DNA of 64,000 nucleotides from positions 1 through 64,000 of the forward strand of contig CAIJXV010000061.1 in the NCBI GenBank assembly GCA_903824675.1. Reading direction: 5' to 3'. Each line of letters begins with the position of its first letter. The stretch's first letter is position 1. Shown in pieces: positions 34,167 through 46,655 of this stretch. The position numbers and the translations under genes are program-made. The stretch is from an uncultured bacterium (lineage in GTDB: Bacteria; Verrucomicrobiota; Kiritimatiellia; CAIKKV01; CAIJXV01). Under the pieces are notes generated by a model. It had not been told where the DNA came from. It saw only the letters and a list, made by a program, of their open reading frames with translations, and did no database searches.

Positions 34167-34733
34167 TCATCGTTTCGAAACCCGGTCGGCATACCCCCCG
34201 GTACGGGTGTCGATCTTCACAATATCGCCCTGATTGATGAACAGGGGCACTTGCAACTCATACCCGCCGGCGATTTTGGCCGGTTTCAAAACATTGGTGG
34301 CCGTATTGCCGCGATTCCCCGGATCGGTCTCCAGGATCTGTTTTTCAACAAATGTGGGCAAAGTGACATCCACGGGCCGTCCATTATGGAACATGACCGA
34401 CACTTCAACATCCTCAAAAAGGAAATACTGGCTGTCCCCCAGAACGGATCCGGGAATCGTCACCTGCTCAAAATTTTCGTCGAGGAAAATGAACTGGTCG
34501 CCTTCAGCATAGGAATAGCGCATGGTCCGCTCTTCCAAATCGGGCTTATCAAAGGTGTCGTTGGAGCGGTACGCCCGCAATTGCGTCGACCCATCAAACA
34601 TGTTTTTGATGCGACAGGTGTAAATCGCGGCGCCTTTCCCCGGCTTGACAAACGTGAACTCCGTGACGACAAATGGAATTCCCTGAATTTCAATGCGCAA
34701 ACCTTTGCGCAAATCGGCGGCTGTGTAACCCAT
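34167..34733 (-). CDS. efp: Elongation factor P
   Basis: The 188-residue protein has the three-beta-barrel EF-P layout: an N-terminal KOW-like domain with the loop FVKPGKGAA, whose Lys33 is the site modified by EpmA in this subfamily, then an OB domain with YRSNDTFDKPDLEERTMRY and a C-terminal FVEKQILETDPG...VDTRTGGY. EF-P relieves ribosome stalling at polyproline. GAGG precedes the start. The end lies 14 bases before the epmA start at 34153 and overlaps the alternative epmA start at 34192. Confidence 0.97.
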   Translation of the reverse strand: MGYTAADLRKGLRIEIQGIPFVVTEFTFVKPGKGAAIYTCRIKNMFDGSTQLRAYRSNDTFDKPDLEERTMRYSYAEGDQFIFLDENFEQVTIPGSVLGDSQYFLFEDVEVSVMFHNGRPVDVTLPTFVEKQILETDPGNRGNTATNVLKPAKIAGGYELQVPLFINQGDIVKIDTRTGGYADRVSKR

Positions 34734-37638
<2,905 letters not shown>

Positions 37639-37650
37639 TAGGAATCGCGC

Positions 37651-40149
37651 ATGTACACGCAAAACGAGACTCTTGGCAGCATCAATATCGAAGAAGAAAT
37701 GCAGCGCTCCTACATCGATTATTCGATGAGCGTTATTATTGGCCGGGCCCTGCCCGATGCCCGGGACGGCCTCAAGCCTGGCGCCCGCCGCATTCTGTTC
37801 GCCATGAGACAGTTAGGCCTCCTGCATAACCGTCCCTACAAGAAATGCGCCTATGTCGTCGGTGAAGTGCTCGGGAAATATCATCCTCATGGCGACTCGG
37901 CCGTTTACGACACCCTCGTGCGGATGGCCCAGCCGTTCGCCATGCGGTATTGCCTCGTCGAAGGACAAGGCAACTTCGGCAGTATCGACGGCGATAACGC
38001 TGCCGCCTACCGGTACACCGAATCCCGTCTGCACCGGATCGCCGAGGAACTTCTCGCCGATATCGATAAAAACACCGTGGTCATGACCAAGAACTACAAC
38101 GGGGAACTCGATGAACCTTCTGTCCTCCCCGCCCGCCTACCCAACCTGCTGATCAACGGATCCACCGGAATCGCTGTGGGCATGGCCACCAATATTCCCC
38201 CGCATAACCTCGGCGAGGTCGTCGATGCCGTCATCCACCTCATCGATACCCCCCAGGCCAGCATCGTCGACCTGATGAAGTTCGTCCATGGCCCCGATTT
38301 CCCCACCGGCGGTATCATCTGCGGTCTCCAACCGATCTCCGACATGTACAAGACCGGGCGCGGTCTCTTGAAAGTCCGCGGCCGGGCCGGCGTTGAGGAG
38401 GGGAAACAGGGCAAGGAAAGCATCGTCATCACCGAAATCCCCTATGTCGTCAATAAGTCCACGCTCATTGAAAATATTGCCCGCCTGGTCCAGGAAAAAA
38501 TCATCGAGGGCATCTCCGATGTGCGCGACGAATCCAACAAGGACGGGATCCGGATCGTCATCGAACTCAAGCGCGGCACGGTGCCCAAGGTCATCCTCGG
38601 CAATCTGTATAAACATACCCAGCTCCAGACCACCTTCGGCGCCATCCTGCTCGCCATCGACCACGGCCGCCCCAAAATCATGAACCTGAAGGAAATCCTC
38701 CAGTGTTTCATCGACCATCGGATCGACGTCGTCACCCGCCGGGTCCAGTTTGATCTGCAAAAGGCCGAAGCGCGCGCCCATATCCTGGAAGGCCTGAAAA
38801 TTGCCCTCGATCACCTCGACCAGGTGGTTAAAACCATCCGCGAAGCCTCCAACCGGGATGAAGCCCGGATTAACCTCGTCAAGCGCTTCCAGCTTTCCGT
38901 CATCCAGGCCGACGCCATTCTCGACATGCGGCTCTACCAGTTGACCAGCTTGGAGCGCGACAAGCTCGAAGCCGAATACCTGGAACTGATCAAGCTGATC
39001 TCCTATCTCCGCGATCTCCTCGCCAGCCGCATCAAAATTCTGGGCGTCATCAAAGATGATCTCCGCGAAGCACGGCAGGCCTATGCCGACCCCCGCCAGA
39101 CCGACCTCGTCCCCGACGAGGGGGAAGTCAACATCGAGGACCTGATCGCCGACCGCGGTTTCGTCATCACCCTTACCCATGGCGGCTATATCAAGCGGAC
39201 CGCCGTCAGCACCTACCACGCCCAGCGCCGTGGAGGGAAGGGCGTCTCCGGCATGGACACCCGTGAAGAGGACTATGTCGAAAAACTCTTCATCGCCAAC
39301 ACTCATGATTACCTGCTTTTCTTTACCCCCGCCGGCCGGGTTTACTGGGAAAAAGTTTACGAAATTCCCGAGGCCTCCCGTAACGCCCGCGGCAAAGCCA
39401 TCGTTAATCTTCTCAACCTGCAAAGCGGCGAAAATATCGCCGCCCTGGTCAAGGTCCGCGAGTTCTCTGAATCCAATTTCCTGGTCATGGCAACTGAAAA
39501 AGGTGTGATCAAGAAAACCAATCTGGCCGCTTTCCAGCACCCCCGCCGCGACGGCATCATCGCCATTAATATCGATGAAGGCGACCGCTTGATTGGGGTT
39601 AATCAGACCGACGGGCACAACGATATCGTTCTGGCCACGCATAACGGCATGAGCATCCGCTTCCCGGAAAGCGAACTCCGGGATCTCGGCCGCGCCACCC
39701 GCGGCGTCTGCGGCATCGAACTCGATCCGGAAGACCGGGTCGAGGCCCTCGAAATCGTCGATCTCAAGGCCACCTTCCTGATCTGTACCGAAAACGGTTA
39801 TGGCAAGCGGACCGGCTTCGACGAATACCGGGTCCAGCATCGCGGGGGGCGCGGGCTCATCGCCATTCGCACCTCGGACCGCAATGGGAAAGTCGTCGGC
39901 GCCCACGCCGTCATGGAAAATGACGCCCTGATGCTGATCACCGCCAAGGGACAGATGATCCGCTCACCTGTATCGGATGTCCGCGTCATCAGCCGGGTCA
40001 CCCAAGGCGTCCGCCTGATCAACCTTGAGGATGGCGACCGGCTCGTGGCCGCCACCACGGTTGAACCCGAAGATGACTCCATCGCCCCGGAAGCCACTGA
40101 AGAAACTCCTCCGGAAAACGATATCCCCAAAGTTCCGGAAATCCAATAA
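37651..40149 (+). CDS. gyrA: DNA gyrase subunit A
   Basis: The 832-residue protein has the DNA-cleavage domain with HPHGDSAVYDTLVRMAQP, where the Ser and Asp positions that matter for quinolone binding are the sensitive types, and the catalytic Tyr in AAYRYTESRL. The C-terminal domain keeps the GyrA box QRRGGKG (near 525-531), which marks gyrase rather than topoisomerase IV, and six beta-pinwheel repeats follow. The acidic tail (about 805-832) is variable. AGGAA before the ATG and the 12-bp gap show one operon with gyrB. Confidence 0.97.
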   Translation: MYTQNETLGSINIEEEMQRSYIDYSMSVIIGRALPDARDGLKPGARRILFAMRQLGLLHNRPYKKCAYVVGEVLGKYHPHGDSAVYDTLVRMAQPFAMRYCLVEGQGNFGSIDGDNAAAYRYTESRLHRIAEELLADIDKNTVVMTKNYNGELDEPSVLPARLPNLLINGSTGIAVGMATNIPPHNLGEVVDAVIHLIDTPQASIVDLMKFVHGPDFPTGGIICGLQPISDMYKTGRGLLKVRGRAGVEEGKQGKESIVITEIPYVVNKSTLIENIARLVQEKIIEGISDVRDESNKDGIRIVIELKRGTVPKVILGNLYKHTQLQTTFGAILLAIDHGRPKIMNLKEILQCFIDHRIDVVTRRVQFDLQKAEARAHILEGLKIALDHLDQVVKTIREASNRDEARINLVKRFQLSVIQADAILDMRLYQLTSLERDKLEAEYLELIKLISYLRDLLASRIKILGVIKDDLREARQAYADPRQTDLVPDEGEVNIEDLIADRGFVITLTHGGYIKRTAVSTYHAQRRGGKGVSGMDTREEDYVEKLFIANTHDYLLFFTPAGRVYWEKVYEIPEASRNARGKAIVNLLNLQSGENIAALVKVREFSESNFLVMATEKGVIKKTNLAAFQHPRRDGIIAINIDEGDRLIGVNQTDGHNDIVLATHNGMSIRFPESELRDLGRATRGVCGIELDPEDRVEALEIVDLKATFLICTENGYGKRTGFDEYRVQHRGGRGLIAIRTSDRNGKVVGAHAVMENDALMLITAKGQMIRSPVSDVRVISRVTQGVRLINLEDGDRLVAATTVEPEDDSIAPEATEETPPENDIPKVPEIQ

Positions 40150-40249
40150 GCCGGGTGGGAAGTTGTTCGGTGCTGAGTTACTGGCTGGGGACTAAGTCGA
40201 TCCGTTCGTTAAAAAATGTTCAGGCTGGTTGTCGTCCCGAACGTCGTTG

Positions 40250-40340
40250 AGGCGACGGCCCTGAACTTGCCGAAGGGATCTCATATTCCAGCTAGCCGAG
40301 GCGGAGATAGATCTCTCGACTTCACTTCACTCGGGATGAT
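40250..40340. repeat. Degenerate CCCGAG...CTCGGG intergenic repeat
   Basis: The right part (about 40309-40340) reads AGATCTCTCGACTTCACTTC and then ACTCGGGATGA, close to the arm of the perfect inverted repeat at 54051-54114. The left part (about 40235-40290) is a decayed partner. It lies after gyrA. Confidence 0.55.
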
Positions 40341-40385
40341 GAACGAGGAGACTAGGATCAGATTCTCGAAACATCACAGAAATCC

Positions 40386-40814
40386 CTATTCCCTGTATTC
40401 ATCGATGACTTGAAACCGACCTCCTTGCCGAAGCAAGCCCAGACCGTGACCGGTGAAAGTTGCATGCCAGTCGTTTCCCTTAAGAACAACCGTCACCCCG
40501 TCCAATGCCGGCGAATGAGGATCATAGAGCTGAATCCATTTAGCATCTGAGGGTTGAAGACTCAGGGACGACAAATGGCGCAAGTCCTGGAAGATAAAGG
40601 TGACTTGCTTGACCGTTGAGGGAGGCGCGGAGAGGTCGAAGGCGTAGATCCCACGTGCCCCCCGGAAGGCGTAGGTCAGGCGGGACGCATCAATCTCCCG
40701 GATCACGATTTCATCCGGACCCAGATACCGGGGATTAATAGAGACGAAATTCCGGGGACTGAGGGTGCATCCTGCCAGGACGACGATACACAAACAGAGC
40801 AGGATGGCTTTCAT
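40386..40814 (-). CDS. Small lipoprotein of unknown function
   Basis: The 142-residue protein begins MKAILLCLCIVVLAGCTLSP, a clear lipoprotein signal with the LAGC lipobox (Cys17), so it should be anchored by lipid to a membrane. The mature part is beta-rich with no family that I recognise. The start at 40814 is chosen for the signal peptide; the longer frame to 40895 would bury it. It ends the minus-strand set that begins with the kinase/nucleotidyltransferase fusion. Confidence 0.8.
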   Translation of the reverse strand: MKAILLCLCIVVLAGCTLSPRNFVSINPRYLGPDEIVIREIDASRLTYAFRGARGIYAFDLSAPPSTVKQVTFIFQDLRHLSSLSLQPSDAKWIQLYDPHSPALDGVTVVLKGNDWHATFTGHGLGLLRQGGRFQVIDEYRE

Positions 40815-40891
40815 TTTAGGTTCGCAACGAGAGCCGCCTGGAACATGGCAAACGTCAGATCGACTGAAAGTCGGAGCCGGATGCCTTAAAA

Positions 40892-41302
40892 TCACCCATC
40901 GCGGGTCTTGGGCTTGTCGTCCACGCTCTTTACAATTTCCCGCAGAATCGTGCGATAGCCCTTCCCCTGGTCCATCTCCTGCGACACCTCCCGCAGGATC
41001 GTCTGGGCGCCCTTGGTCGACTTCCGCTCAATCTTGATCTGGGCGGATCCAATTCGGATCGTGTCGCCATAATGCAGGGTGGCCACCTCGACCTTTTGGT
41101 CGTTCAAGAAAGTGCCGTTACGCGACTTCAAATCCTTGAGCACATATTCCTCGTCCCAGAGCCGCACTTCGCAATGGTAACGCGAAATCCGGTCGTCAGG
41201 GATGCAGATATCCGCCTGCAGAGACCGCCCCAGCACCAGGACTTTGGAGCCCAGTTCGATCTCCACCTGCTTACCTTCAGCGTTAAGGTAGCGCAAAATC
41301 AT
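40892..41302 (-). CDS. FHA-domain protein
   Basis: The 136-residue protein has an FHA domain at about 20-95 with the phosphothreonine-binding pattern VLGRSLQADICIPDDRISRYHCEV and LKSRNGTFLN. It would bind phosphothreonine peptides in the cytoplasm. The C-terminal tail (about 98-136) has two TILRE motifs (QTILREV and YRTILREI), whose Thr residues might be phosphorylated and bound by another FHA. GGAGGG precedes the start, and it lies 25 bases after the decarboxylase gene. Confidence 0.93.
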   Translation of the reverse strand: MILRYLNAEGKQVEIELGSKVLVLGRSLQADICIPDDRISRYHCEVRLWDEEYVLKDLKSRNGTFLNDQKVEVATLHYGDTIRIGSAQIKIERKSTKGAQTILREVSQEMDQGKGYRTILREIVKSVDDKPKTRDG

Positions 41303-41327
41303 TGAAGGTCCCTCCCGTTGGCATACG

Positions 41328-42269
41328 TCAGACGTGACCCACTTGTTTCTTGAAATAATCGATGGTGATTTTCAATCCCGTTTCCAGGTCGACCTTGGGC
41401 GCCCACCCGAGTAGTTCACGGGCCTTGGTGATATCCGGCTGACGCACCTTGGGATCATCCACCGGCAGATCGCGATAGACGATCGGCGCCGAGGCGCCGG
41501 TCAAACGCCGGATGGTTTCGGCAAACTGCCGGATTGTCATTTCCGCCGGGTTGCCGATATTGATGGGGCCGCTCTCCTCGCTGGTCGCCAGACGGTAAAT
41601 GCCGTCCAGTAAATCGGCGACATAACAAAAACTCCGGGTCTGACTGCCATCGCCGAAAACGGTCAAAGGTTCTCCCCGCAGCGCCTCGCCGACAAACGCC
41701 GGGACGACCCGTCCGTCCTTCAAGCGCATCCGCGGGCCGTAGGTATTGAAAATTCGCACGATCTTGGTATCGACTCCATGGGCCCGCCGATAAGCCATCG
41801 TCATCGCCTCGGCGAACCGTTTGGCTTCATCATACACACCGCGCGGCCCCACGGGATTCACATTGCCCCAATAACTCTCGTTCTGGGGATGGATCAGCGG
41901 ATCACCGTAGACTTCGGAGGTCGAGGCCAGCAGAAAGCGGGCCTTTTTGGCCCGCGCCAGGCCCAACACCTTATGGGTTCCCAGGGCGCCCACCTTCAGA
42001 GTCTGGATCGGCAATTCCAGATAGTCGATCGGGCTGGCGGGCGATGCAAAATGGAAGATGAAATCCACCGGCCCCTGCAGGTAGATGTATTCCGTAACAT
42101 CATGCTTGATGAATTTAAAGCCTTCCCGCCCGGCCAGGTGTTCGATATTAGCGGTATTGCCGGTGATCAGATTATCCAGGCAGATGACCGAATGGCCCTT
42201 GGCCAAAAGTAAATCGCACAGGTGTGACCCTAAAAAACCCGCTCCTCCGGTGACTACGGATACTGGCAT
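41328..42269 (-). CDS. UDP-glucuronate decarboxylase-like SDR (UXS)
   Basis: The 313-residue protein has the Rossmann motif [41 protein letters not shown] with the catalytic Ser, Y-x3-K in [10 protein letters not shown], and [10 protein letters not shown] and [18 protein letters not shown]. These match UDP-xylose synthase, which oxidises and decarboxylates UDP-glucuronate to UDP-xylose. A related UDP-glucose epimerase is less likely because of the PASP and YDEAKR motifs. AAAGGAA precedes the ATG. It lies 17 bases after the kinase/nucleotidyltransferase, which may supply UDP-glucuronate. Confidence 0.9.
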   Translation of the reverse strand: MPVSVVTGGAGFLGSHLCDLLLAKGHSVICLDNLITGNTANIEHLAGREGFKFIKHDVTEYIYLQGPVDFIFHFASPASPIDYLELPIQTLKVGALGTHKVLGLARAKKARFLLASTSEVYGDPLIHPQNESYWGNVNPVGPRGVYDEAKRFAEAMTMAYRRAHGVDTKIVRIFNTYGPRMRLKDGRVVPAFVGEALRGEPLTVFGDGSQTRSFCYVADLLDGIYRLATSEESGPINIGNPAEMTIRQFAETIRRLTGASAPIVYRDLPVDDPKVRQPDITKARELLGWAPKVDLETGLKITIDYFKKQVGHV

Positions 42270-42286
42270 ATAACGTTCCTTTCCGA

Positions 42287-44209
42287 TTAAGCATTACGAA
42301 AATCGATCAGCGTCTGGCGGTAGGCATCCGGCAATCCCACATCGAATCGCCGCCCCTGGACCACATAGCCCAAAAATCCCGATTCCCGGCGCAAGCGGTC
42401 CAGGCAGGAGGTCAATTGGAACTCCCCCCGCTCGCGCACGTTGTTGCGGATGTTTTCTTCCAGATAATTAAAAATTTCCGGTGACAAAACATACTGCCCA
42501 AAGACGGTCAGGTATTGGTCCTCATCGAATCCCTCGACCCGCAGATGCTTTCGCGCATATTCCAAATCCGGCTTCTCGGAGAATTCGGTGATGGCCAGTT
42601 CCGTCCGATCTGTCTGCCAGACTCCGGTCACGCACCCGAAATGGCGGACTTCCGTGCCCGGGGTCAACTTGAGGCCCACCACGCTTTTTCCCGCCTTCTC
42701 GTAGACATCCAGCAACTGCCGGGCGCAGGAGCGCTCCGTGTTCGACGCATAGAGGTGATCGCCCAACAGGAGCAGGAAGGGCTCATTCCCAATCCATTCC
42801 CGCGCGGCGAAAACCGCATGCCCGAATCCCTCCTGCAAATCCTGATGGATGAACTTGACGCGCCGTCCGACCTCCATCAGGTACTCGTTGTATTCCCGGC
42901 TTTCTTTGGACAACTTGTTGAAATTCTCATAGGGCGGCGGCGAGGCGAAAAATTCCTCAAACAACGCACGATCGCGGCTCTGCACGATGATGCCCACCTC
43001 TTCGATCCCGGCATTGACCGCCTCTTCCACAATCGCCAGGATGACCGGCTTGGCCCGCCCATCGCGGTCGATCACCGGGAACATCTCTTTCTTCATCGCC
43101 TTCGTGGCCGGAAACAGGCGCGTTCCAAAACCCGCCGCCGGGATCAGCGCCTTGCGCACCCGCCGCCCGGACCGCAAGGCCAATTTCAGGCTGGCCAACT
43201 TGAAATCCCGGGCCAGAATGTCGATCACCTTCTGCTGGGCCGCTTCGTCGCGCACGATGAATTGAGCGGTTCCATCTCCCTGCGATCCGACCCCCTTGCC
43301 CCCCCAGATGTAGGGCTGGATCGGCGGATGGGCCAACACCTTATGCAGAACCGGCGAGGCCAACTGCGTGGGACAGGCGGGAATGCAATACTGGTCGAAT
43401 TCGGCTTGAGCCTCGATCATCAATTGACCGATCGCCGGCGCATCCCCCCGCCGCAAGGCATCCGCGGCTTTCAAAACGATTCGCTTGTTAATCGGGCCCA
43501 GAACCTTCTGCACGCCCTGTTGGATTTCATCGTCGGCGAAAGGATAACAATGATTTAAACGATTGAGAATCTCGCGAGTATCCTTCCCGGCGTTTAAATC
43601 CACGATCACCCAGTATAAATCGGTCGGTACCGCCACCTCGTCCACATCCAGCCGGTCCCCGTCATACGTCATCAGGATCGGCCGGTTTCCATAGGCACAC
43701 CCCTGATCCATCCGCCCACATCGGGATGGCGTCGTGATTTCGCCCAGGTAGGCGAACTCCATTTCGCCTCGCACGGTCATCTTCAAATCGTAAATCCGGT
43801 TGAACGCCCGGGCCACCAGTACACACGTCGCCGCGCTGGAGGACAATCCCTTCCGGATCGGCAAATCGGTCAGGGTGTTGACGATTTCCAACCCGCGTAC
43901 CCGGTAATGGGTCAGAACCTGGTAGGCCACCCCGGCGATATAACTGAAAAAGCCCCCCTTTTGCGCCTCGGCCAAAAGGGCTTCGCGATCCATTGGCACA
44001 TCAAAGGTACTCGAACTGCCACCGGGATTGACGGAGGTCCGGAAAATGAGACGCGAAGGGTGCGGATTGACCTCGGCATACAGCCCCTGGTTGGTGCCGG
44101 TAATGATCGTATACCCGCATTCCAGTTCGCCATTGATGCGGCGATAACTTCCGGCCCAATCACTATGTTCGCCGAAAAGACAAATCCGGCCAGGCACAAA
44201 TATTTTCAT
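42287..44209 (-). CDS. GHMP sugar kinase / nucleotidyltransferase fusion
   Basis: The 640-residue protein has a GHMP kinase at about 1-345: [15 protein letters not shown] at 6-20, the phosphate loop GLSSSAATC at 121-129 and [11 protein letters not shown] near 304-314. A GalU-like nucleotidyltransferase follows at about 352-640, with [36 protein letters not shown] and LLGDHLYAS. Together they would turn a free sugar into a sugar-1-phosphate and then a nucleotide sugar. The order is the reverse of the fucokinase/GDP-fucose enzyme FKP. With the next gene a UDP-glucuronate decarboxylase, glucuronate is a plausible substrate, but galactose or another sugar is possible. Confidence 0.9.
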   Translation of the reverse strand: MKIFVPGRICLFGEHSDWAGSYRRINGELECGYTIITGTNQGLYAEVNPHPSRLIFRTSVNPGGSSSTFDVPMDREALLAEAQKGGFFSYIAGVAYQVLTHYRVRGLEIVNTLTDLPIRKGLSSSAATCVLVARAFNRIYDLKMTVRGEMEFAYLGEITTPSRCGRMDQGCAYGNRPILMTYDGDRLDVDEVAVPTDLYWVIVDLNAGKDTREILNRLNHCYPFADDEIQQGVQKVLGPINKRIVLKAADALRRGDAPAIGQLMIEAQAEFDQYCIPACPTQLASPVLHKVLAHPPIQPYIWGGKGVGSQGDGTAQFIVRDEAAQQKVIDILARDFKLASLKLALRSGRRVRKALIPAAGFGTRLFPATKAMKKEMFPVIDRDGRAKPVILAIVEEAVNAGIEEVGIIVQSRDRALFEEFFASPPPYENFNKLSKESREYNEYLMEVGRRVKFIHQDLQEGFGHAVFAAREWIGNEPFLLLLGDHLYASNTERSCARQLLDVYEKAGKSVVGLKLTPGTEVRHFGCVTGVWQTDRTELAITEFSEKPDLEYARKHLRVEGFDEDQYLTVFGQYVLSPEIFNYLEENIRNNVRERGEFQLTSCLDRLRRESGFLGYVVQGRRFDVGLPDAYRQTLIDFRNA

Positions 44210-44378
44210 AAGCCCAATCTCCCTGTAAGAATCCGCCCGGAAGCCTTAAATCCGTGCCAGTATAGCGGTGCGCAGACCAAAATGCATCAAGTTTTTATAC
44301 TCCGCCGCCGTCATTTAGGTCTTCAGGATTCGTCAATCTGCGATTTGCTCTGGATCAAAACAACCGGCTCGCCCGGCC

Positions 44379-45203
44379 TTAACCTCTTCGCGCCCGGCCC
44401 TCTTCCAAGGCCGCCTGGACATCCGGGACCGCCGCCAGCAATTGCGCCGTGTAAGGATGTTGGGGAGACGAAAAAACGGTCTCGGTCGTGCCGCTTTCCA
44501 CGATTTGCCCGCGACACATCACCGCGACCCGTGGACAGAGGTAACGCACCACCGCCAAGTCATGGGCAATGAATAAGCAGGCAAAACCCAGTTGCGCCTG
44601 AAGATCCGCCAATAAGTTTAAAATCTGCGCCTGGACCGACACATCCAGCGCCGATACCGGTTCGTCCGCAATCAACAGTTCCGGCTCTAATGCCAACGCC
44701 CGCGCGATCCCCACCCGTTGACGCTGACCTCCGCTGAATTCATGTGGATACCGCGTCGCCTGGCGTGACTCCAGCCCCACCTGTCCCAGTAATTCGGCTA
44801 TCCGGGCCGGGCGCCGCTCCCGCGGAATCAGTCGGTGGACCGCCAATACCTCATCCAGCGCCGAGCCCACCGTCTGACGGGGATCCAAGGCCCCCATCGG
44901 ATCCTGGAAAATCATCTGCGCCCGGCGGCGGAATCGCTTGAGATCGCCCCCCCGCAAACCGGCAAGCGATTGTCCTTCAAATAAAATTTCTCCTCCGTCA
45001 ATCGGCAGGAGTCTCAAAAGGGCTTTTCCCAGCGTGGTTTTTCCCGACCCGCTCTCCCCCACCAAACCCAGACTGGTCCCGCGGTCCAGGGTCAGACTAA
45101 CCCGGTCCACCGCCGTTCGCAGGGCGGATCCGGCTCCCTGGGTCGCATCCCGAAAACGTATGGTTACTTCGCGGACTTCAAGCAATGACATCGTACCACC
45201 CAT
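44379..45203 (-). CDS. Opp/Dpp-type ABC transporter ATPase (OppF-like)
   Basis: The 274-residue protein has Walker [10 protein letters not shown] near 52-60, Q-loop [12 protein letters not shown], signature [15 protein letters not shown] and Walker [13 protein letters not shown] with the H-loop IAHDLAVV. It has the OppF/DppF-type peptide-loading C-terminus [13 protein letters not shown]. It would energise uptake of oligopeptides or similar solutes at the inner membrane. It overlaps the OppD-like gene, and two starts (45203 and 45191) are possible. No permease or binding protein is next to the pair. Confidence 0.93.
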   Translation of the reverse strand: MGGTMSLLEVREVTIRFRDATQGAGSALRTAVDRVSLTLDRGTSLGLVGESGSGKTTLGKALLRLLPIDGGEILFEGQSLAGLRGGDLKRFRRRAQMIFQDPMGALDPRQTVGSALDEVLAVHRLIPRERRPARIAELLGQVGLESRQATRYPHEFSGGQRQRVGIARALALEPELLIADEPVSALDVSVQAQILNLLADLQAQLGFACLFIAHDLAVVRYLCPRVAVMCRGQIVESGTTETVFSSPQHPYTAQLLAAVPDVQAALEEGRARRG

Positions 45204-46135
45204 TCTTCTTCAAACGTCGCCGGCATCGGCAGGGTCGTCGCACAAATCTCCATCGGCTGTCCACAACGCGGTTGAAAAGCACAGCCCACCGGCATTCGGT
45301 CGGCCGCTGGAATTTGCCCCTCGATCGCCGCCAGGCGGGTCCGCTGTCCGCGCAGGGTCGGCACCGCGGCCAACAACGCCCGGGTATAGGGATGCCCCGG
45401 CCGGGCGAGGACCGCGGACACCGGTCCGCGTTCGACCATCTGCCCGCCATACATCACCACCATCCGATCCGCCGCCTGGGCGACGACCCCTAAATTATGG
45501 GTGATCAGGAGAATCGAGAGATGGAAGCGGGCCTGAAGATCGCGCAATAGCCGTAAGATCTGGGCCTGCACGGAAACATCCAGCGCCGTGGTCGGTTCGT
45601 CCGCAATCAGTAAATCGGGTCGCCCGGCCAGCGCCATGGCGAGCATCACGCGCTGCTGCATGCCGCCACTGAGTTGATGCGGATAAGAGGCGGCCACCCG
45701 ATCGGGATCCGACAGGCCGGTCAAGGTCAGCAACTCGCGAATCACCGGACGGGGATCGACTCCAGGATTAACCTGCCGGACAGACTCGGCCATTTGGTGG
45801 CCCACGCGAAAAACCGGGTTCAGGGCACTGCCGGGCTCCTGGAAAACATAGGCGACTTTGCGGCCCCGCCACTCGCGCAGGCGGGCAGGCGGCAAATCCC
45901 GGATTTCCACTCCGTCAACCCGGATGGACCCTTCAGTAATCACCGCCGTGGGCGGGAGCAGCCGCATGATCGACAGGGCTGTAACGCTTTTACCACATCC
46001 GCTCTCGCCGACCAGCGCCACCGTTTCGCCAGGGCCAACCTCCAGGTCAAGCCCCCGGACCGCCGGAAGCAGACCGGCGCGGGTCCGAAAAGCCACCCAC
46101 AGATTATTCACTGCCAATACCGGGGACTCTGCCAT
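45164..46135 (-). CDS. Opp/Dpp-type ABC transporter ATPase (OppD-like)
   Basis: The 323-residue protein has Walker [10 protein letters not shown] near 39-47, signature [15 protein letters not shown], Walker [13 protein letters not shown] and the OppD-type Cys-rich tail with [20 protein letters not shown], which can hold a 4Fe-4S cluster in relatives. It pairs with the OppF-like protein as the two ATPase halves of an oligopeptide/nickel/glycoside type importer. Its 40-base overlap with the next gene indicates coupled translation. The transmembrane subunits must be encoded elsewhere. Confidence 0.94.
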   Translation of the reverse strand: MAESPVLAVNNLWVAFRTRAGLLPAVRGLDLEVGPGETVALVGESGCGKSVTALSIMRLLPPTAVITEGSIRVDGVEIRDLPPARLREWRGRKVAYVFQEPGSALNPVFRVGHQMAESVRQVNPGVDPRPVIRELLTLTGLSDPDRVAASYPHQLSGGMQQRVMLAMALAGRPDLLIADEPTTALDVSVQAQILRLLRDLQARFHLSILLITHNLGVVAQAADRMVVMYGGQMVERGPVSAVLARPGHPYTRALLAAVPTLRGQRTRLAAIEGQIPAADRMPVGCAFQPRCGQPMEICATTLPMPATFEEEWVVRCHCLKSAK

Positions 46136-46230
46136 TAGATTTCACTCCCTGGCACCAGGAAACAAAACGACCGTCGGGCCGCCGCGCGCGAGAACGTTTG
46201 GAATCGTAACTTAGGCGGGAGCGATACACG

Positions 46231-46272
46231 GTCCCCCCTCACCCCGCCCTCCCCCGCCTCGGGGGGCGGGAG
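46231..46272. repeat. GC-tract repeat, copy 4
   Basis: A single arm of the family: GTCCCCCCTCACCCCGCCCT, CCCCCGCC and GGGGGGCGGGAGG. The sequence can fold on itself around CGCCTCGGGG. It lies between oppD-like and xseB. Confidence 0.6.
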
Positions 46273-46355
46273 GCACTTGAGCAGCGAGCCTGAATGGAAA
46301 CCCGCCGTGGCCGTCTCGGGTCTCTGCGTCTTGACACGAAACACGCGGTCTCCGA

Positions 46356-46655
46356 TCAAGGCTTCACCCCATCCGCTTCTCCATCCGTTCCATCCCCGGA
46401 TTCCGTTTCGAAGGGCTCCGCCACGGTGTGCCCGTCCTTACGCACCAAAATTTCAATACGCCGTTCAACTTCGTTCAGTCGCTCAGAACAGACCTTGATC
46501 AACTGCTGTCCCTCCTCGAACGCGTTCATCAGGGCATCCAACGGCAGGGTGCCGTTTTCCATCTGTTCGACAATCTCTTCCAACCGGGCCAGTGATTTTT
46601 CAAAATTCGGAACGTCCGCAGACGCGGTGGCCTCACTGCTTTTACGTCGACTCAT
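46356..46655 (-). CDS. xseB: Exodeoxyribonuclease VII small subunit
   Basis: The 99-residue protein has the XseB helical hairpin with NFEKSLARLEEIVEQMENGT and LPLDALMNAFEEGQQLIKVC, plus an acidic tail. It binds XseA to form the single-strand exonuclease. The ATG at 46655 is chosen because GGAGG lies about ten bases upstream; the longer frame to 46751 overlaps XseA codons. The gene overlaps the end of xseA. Confidence 0.94.
   Translation of the reverse strand: MSRRKSSEATASADVPNFEKSLARLEEIVEQMENGTLPLDALMNAFEEGQQLIKVCSERLNEVERRIEILVRKDGHTVAEPFETESGDGTDGEADGVKP

Noticed and set aside
38137-39906. 589-residue minus-strand frame opposite gyrA
   Set aside because: GyrA is certain on the plus strand; the antisense frame is Asp/Gly-rich shadow sequence.
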